From the IMG/VR virus record IMGVR_UViG_3300023243_000066, positions 1 through 33,010 of that record: a DNA stretch of 33,010 nucleotides; one strand, given 5' to 3'. Source of the stretch: a virus. A program made the position numbers and the translations under genes. Below are positions 31,731 to 33,010 of this stretch, in pieces (the first letter of the stretch is position 1; each line of letters begins with the position of its first letter). The notes below the pieces were generated by a model, which worked only from the letters and a program-made list of their open reading frames with translations, had not been told where the DNA came from and did not search any database.

Positions 31731-33010
31731 TGTCGCCGCAGACTTTACGCAGGACGAAATCCAGCATATGTTGGATAACATTGATACTTTTAGTGTCGAT
31801 GAAGTGGCTGAGATAGAGAAACTTGTCGATGAACTGGGTAAAAGACGTATAGTTAAGGCCGCGTACGACGATTTAATTGAATTTTGTAAACTTATGATGC
31901 CTGACTTCATTGTTGGTAAGCATCATAGGATTCTAGCCGACCTATTAATGGCTATTGAGAGTGGGGATAAGGATAGAGCGTGCGTAAATATCCCTCCGCG
32001 CCATGGCAAGTCCCAACTAGTGTCTATTTTCTTCCCAGCGTGGTATTTGGGGCGTAATCCAGACAAGAAAGTGATGATGGTGTCGCACACAACCGACCTC
32101 GCGGTGGATTTTGGACGTAAAGTGCGTAACTTAATCTCTAGTGAAGCATACACAGACATATTTCCTACCGTAAGGTTAGCCAGTGACTCTAAATCAGCCG
32201 GTCGCTGGAGTACGAGTGTAGGTGGGGAGTACTACGCCTGCGGTGTTGGCTCTGCATTGGCTGGTCGCGGTGCCCATTTACTATTGGTAGATGACCCACA
32301 CTCTGAGCAAGACGTGATTAACGGCAACTTTGTTGTCTTTGAGAAGGCATACGAGTGGTTTACGTTCGGTGCTCGTACTCGTCTAATGCCGGGGGGTAGT
32401 GTAGCTATCATCCAGACTAGATGGCATATGGACGACCTGACAGGGCGCGTGGTCAAGGATATGGCCCAGAACGAGCGAGCTGACCAGTATGAGGTCATAG
32501 AGTTTCCTGCAATACTAGATGTAGACGACAAAGACACAGGTAAGCCCATACAAAAACCCTTATGGCCAGAGTTTTTCGACCTTGAGGCATTATTACGTAC
32601 CAAAGCATCCATGCCTGTGTTCCAGTGGAATGCTCAGTATCAGCAACAACCTACCGCAGAAGAAGCCGCATTAGTTAAAAGAGAGTGGTGGAACGAGTGG
32701 GAGAAGGAACGCCCGCCCAGTTGCGAGTATGTGATCATGTCATTGGACTCCGCAGCCGAAAAACACAACCGTGCGGATTACACGGCATTGACTACATGGG
32801 GGGTGTTTCTTAATGAGGAGACTTCAGCGTATAATATAATCTTGCTTAATAGTATAAAAGAGCGTATGGAGTTCCATGAGCTTAAAGAATTAGCTATGGA
32901 TCAGTACACAGAATGGGAACCAGACGCGTTTATCGTGGAGAAAAAGAGTTCAGGAGTCGCGTTATACCAAGAAATGCGGCGTATGGGGCTACTTGTACAA
33001 GAATATACCC
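31723..33010 (+). CDS. terL: Terminase large subunit, 3'-truncated by the window end
   Basis: Motor and nuclease for DNA packaging at the portal. The frame starts at a GTG inside the end of the small-subunit gene and is open to the window edge (429 codons seen). Walker A is PPRHGKS (residues about 91-97), Walker B is LLLVDDP (D190, D191), and a coupling-type RWHMDDLTG follows. The RNase H-like nuclease domain begins with MSLDSAAE (D342), followed by ADYTALTTWG. The C-terminus is missing. Position after a divergent control region means packaging genes start the rightward half, which presumably continues into capsid genes outside the window. Confidence 0.9.
   Translation, partial: MSSVAADFTQDEIQHMLDNIDTFSVDEVAEIEKLVDELGKRRIVKAAYDDLIEFCKLMMPDFIVGKHHRILADLLMAIESGDKDRACVNIPPRHGKSQLVSIFFPAWYLGRNPDKKVMMVSHTTDLAVDFGRKVRNLISSEAYTDIFPTVRLASDSKSAGRWSTSVGGEYYACGVGSALAGRGAHLLLVDDPHSEQDVINGNFVVFEKAYEWFTFGARTRLMPGGSVAIIQTRWHMDDLTGRVVKDMAQNERADQYEVIEFPAILDVDDKDTGKPIQKPLWPEFFDLEALLRTKASMPVFQWNAQYQQQPTAEEAALVKREWWNEWEKERPPSCEYVIMSLDSAAEKHNRADYTALTTWGVFLNEETSAYNIILLNSIKERMEFHELKELAMDQYTEWEPDAFIVEKKSSGVALYQEMRRMGLLVQEYT

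Overview
The window is a stretch of a tailed double-stranded DNA phage (Caudoviricetes) genome, probably from an aquatic, likely marine, bacterium. The evidence is phage-only gene content: terminase, very large virion proteins, and a full phage replication set. The Gly-rich motif-bearing virion proteins resemble, from memory, those common in marine phage contigs. No host gene, tRNA, integrase, portal, capsid, lysis gene or RNA polymerase is visible. The genome clearly continues past both ends.

Layout: (1) 1-11.2 kb, rightward: four consecutive virion genes. The first is cut by the window edge and the last encodes 2162 residues with an embedded HExxH metallopeptidase-like segment. They look like podovirus-style internal or ejected proteins. 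(2) A leftward intrinsic terminator at 11.18-11.21 kb sits between the converging blocks. (3) 11.27-18.05 kb, leftward: a small protein, primase-helicase, SSB-like protein, a four-Cys protein, an HTH/excisionase-like protein, a conserved small protein and an SNF2-type helicase. (4) 18.05-18.28 kb: a hairpin-rich gap ending in a probable leftward terminator. (5) 18.28-28.93 kb, leftward: HNH-like small protein, RecB/Cas4-like nuclease, small proteins, family A DNA polymerase, DUF3310 protein, VRR-NUC nuclease, several unknowns, and a MoxR ATPase / metallopeptidase-VWA module with companions, joined by 1-8 nt overlaps. (6) 28.93-29.72 kb: a 0.7-kb non-coding region full of direct repeats, iteron-like AAAGGTAACATT boxes and palindromes, a good candidate for a replication origin or control region. 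(7) 29.72-30.57 kb: a two-gene leftward operon with its own promoter and strong terminator. (8) 30.57-31.14 kb: divergent control region. (9) 31.14-33.01 kb, rightward: terminase small and large subunits, the latter cut by the window end.

The most unusual feature is an 18-bp perfect palindrome, TGTCTACATATGTAGACA, present six times (four exact or near-exact single-base variants included) only within 24.7-30.7 kb. Three copies sit 18-20 nt in front of start codons of large leftward genes (286-aa unknown, MoxR ATPase, 308-aa unknown), inside what look like duplicated leader cassettes. This suggests a phage-specific regulon that ties the MoxR-VWA module to the origin region. Functions below come from motifs read by eye; no database search was run.
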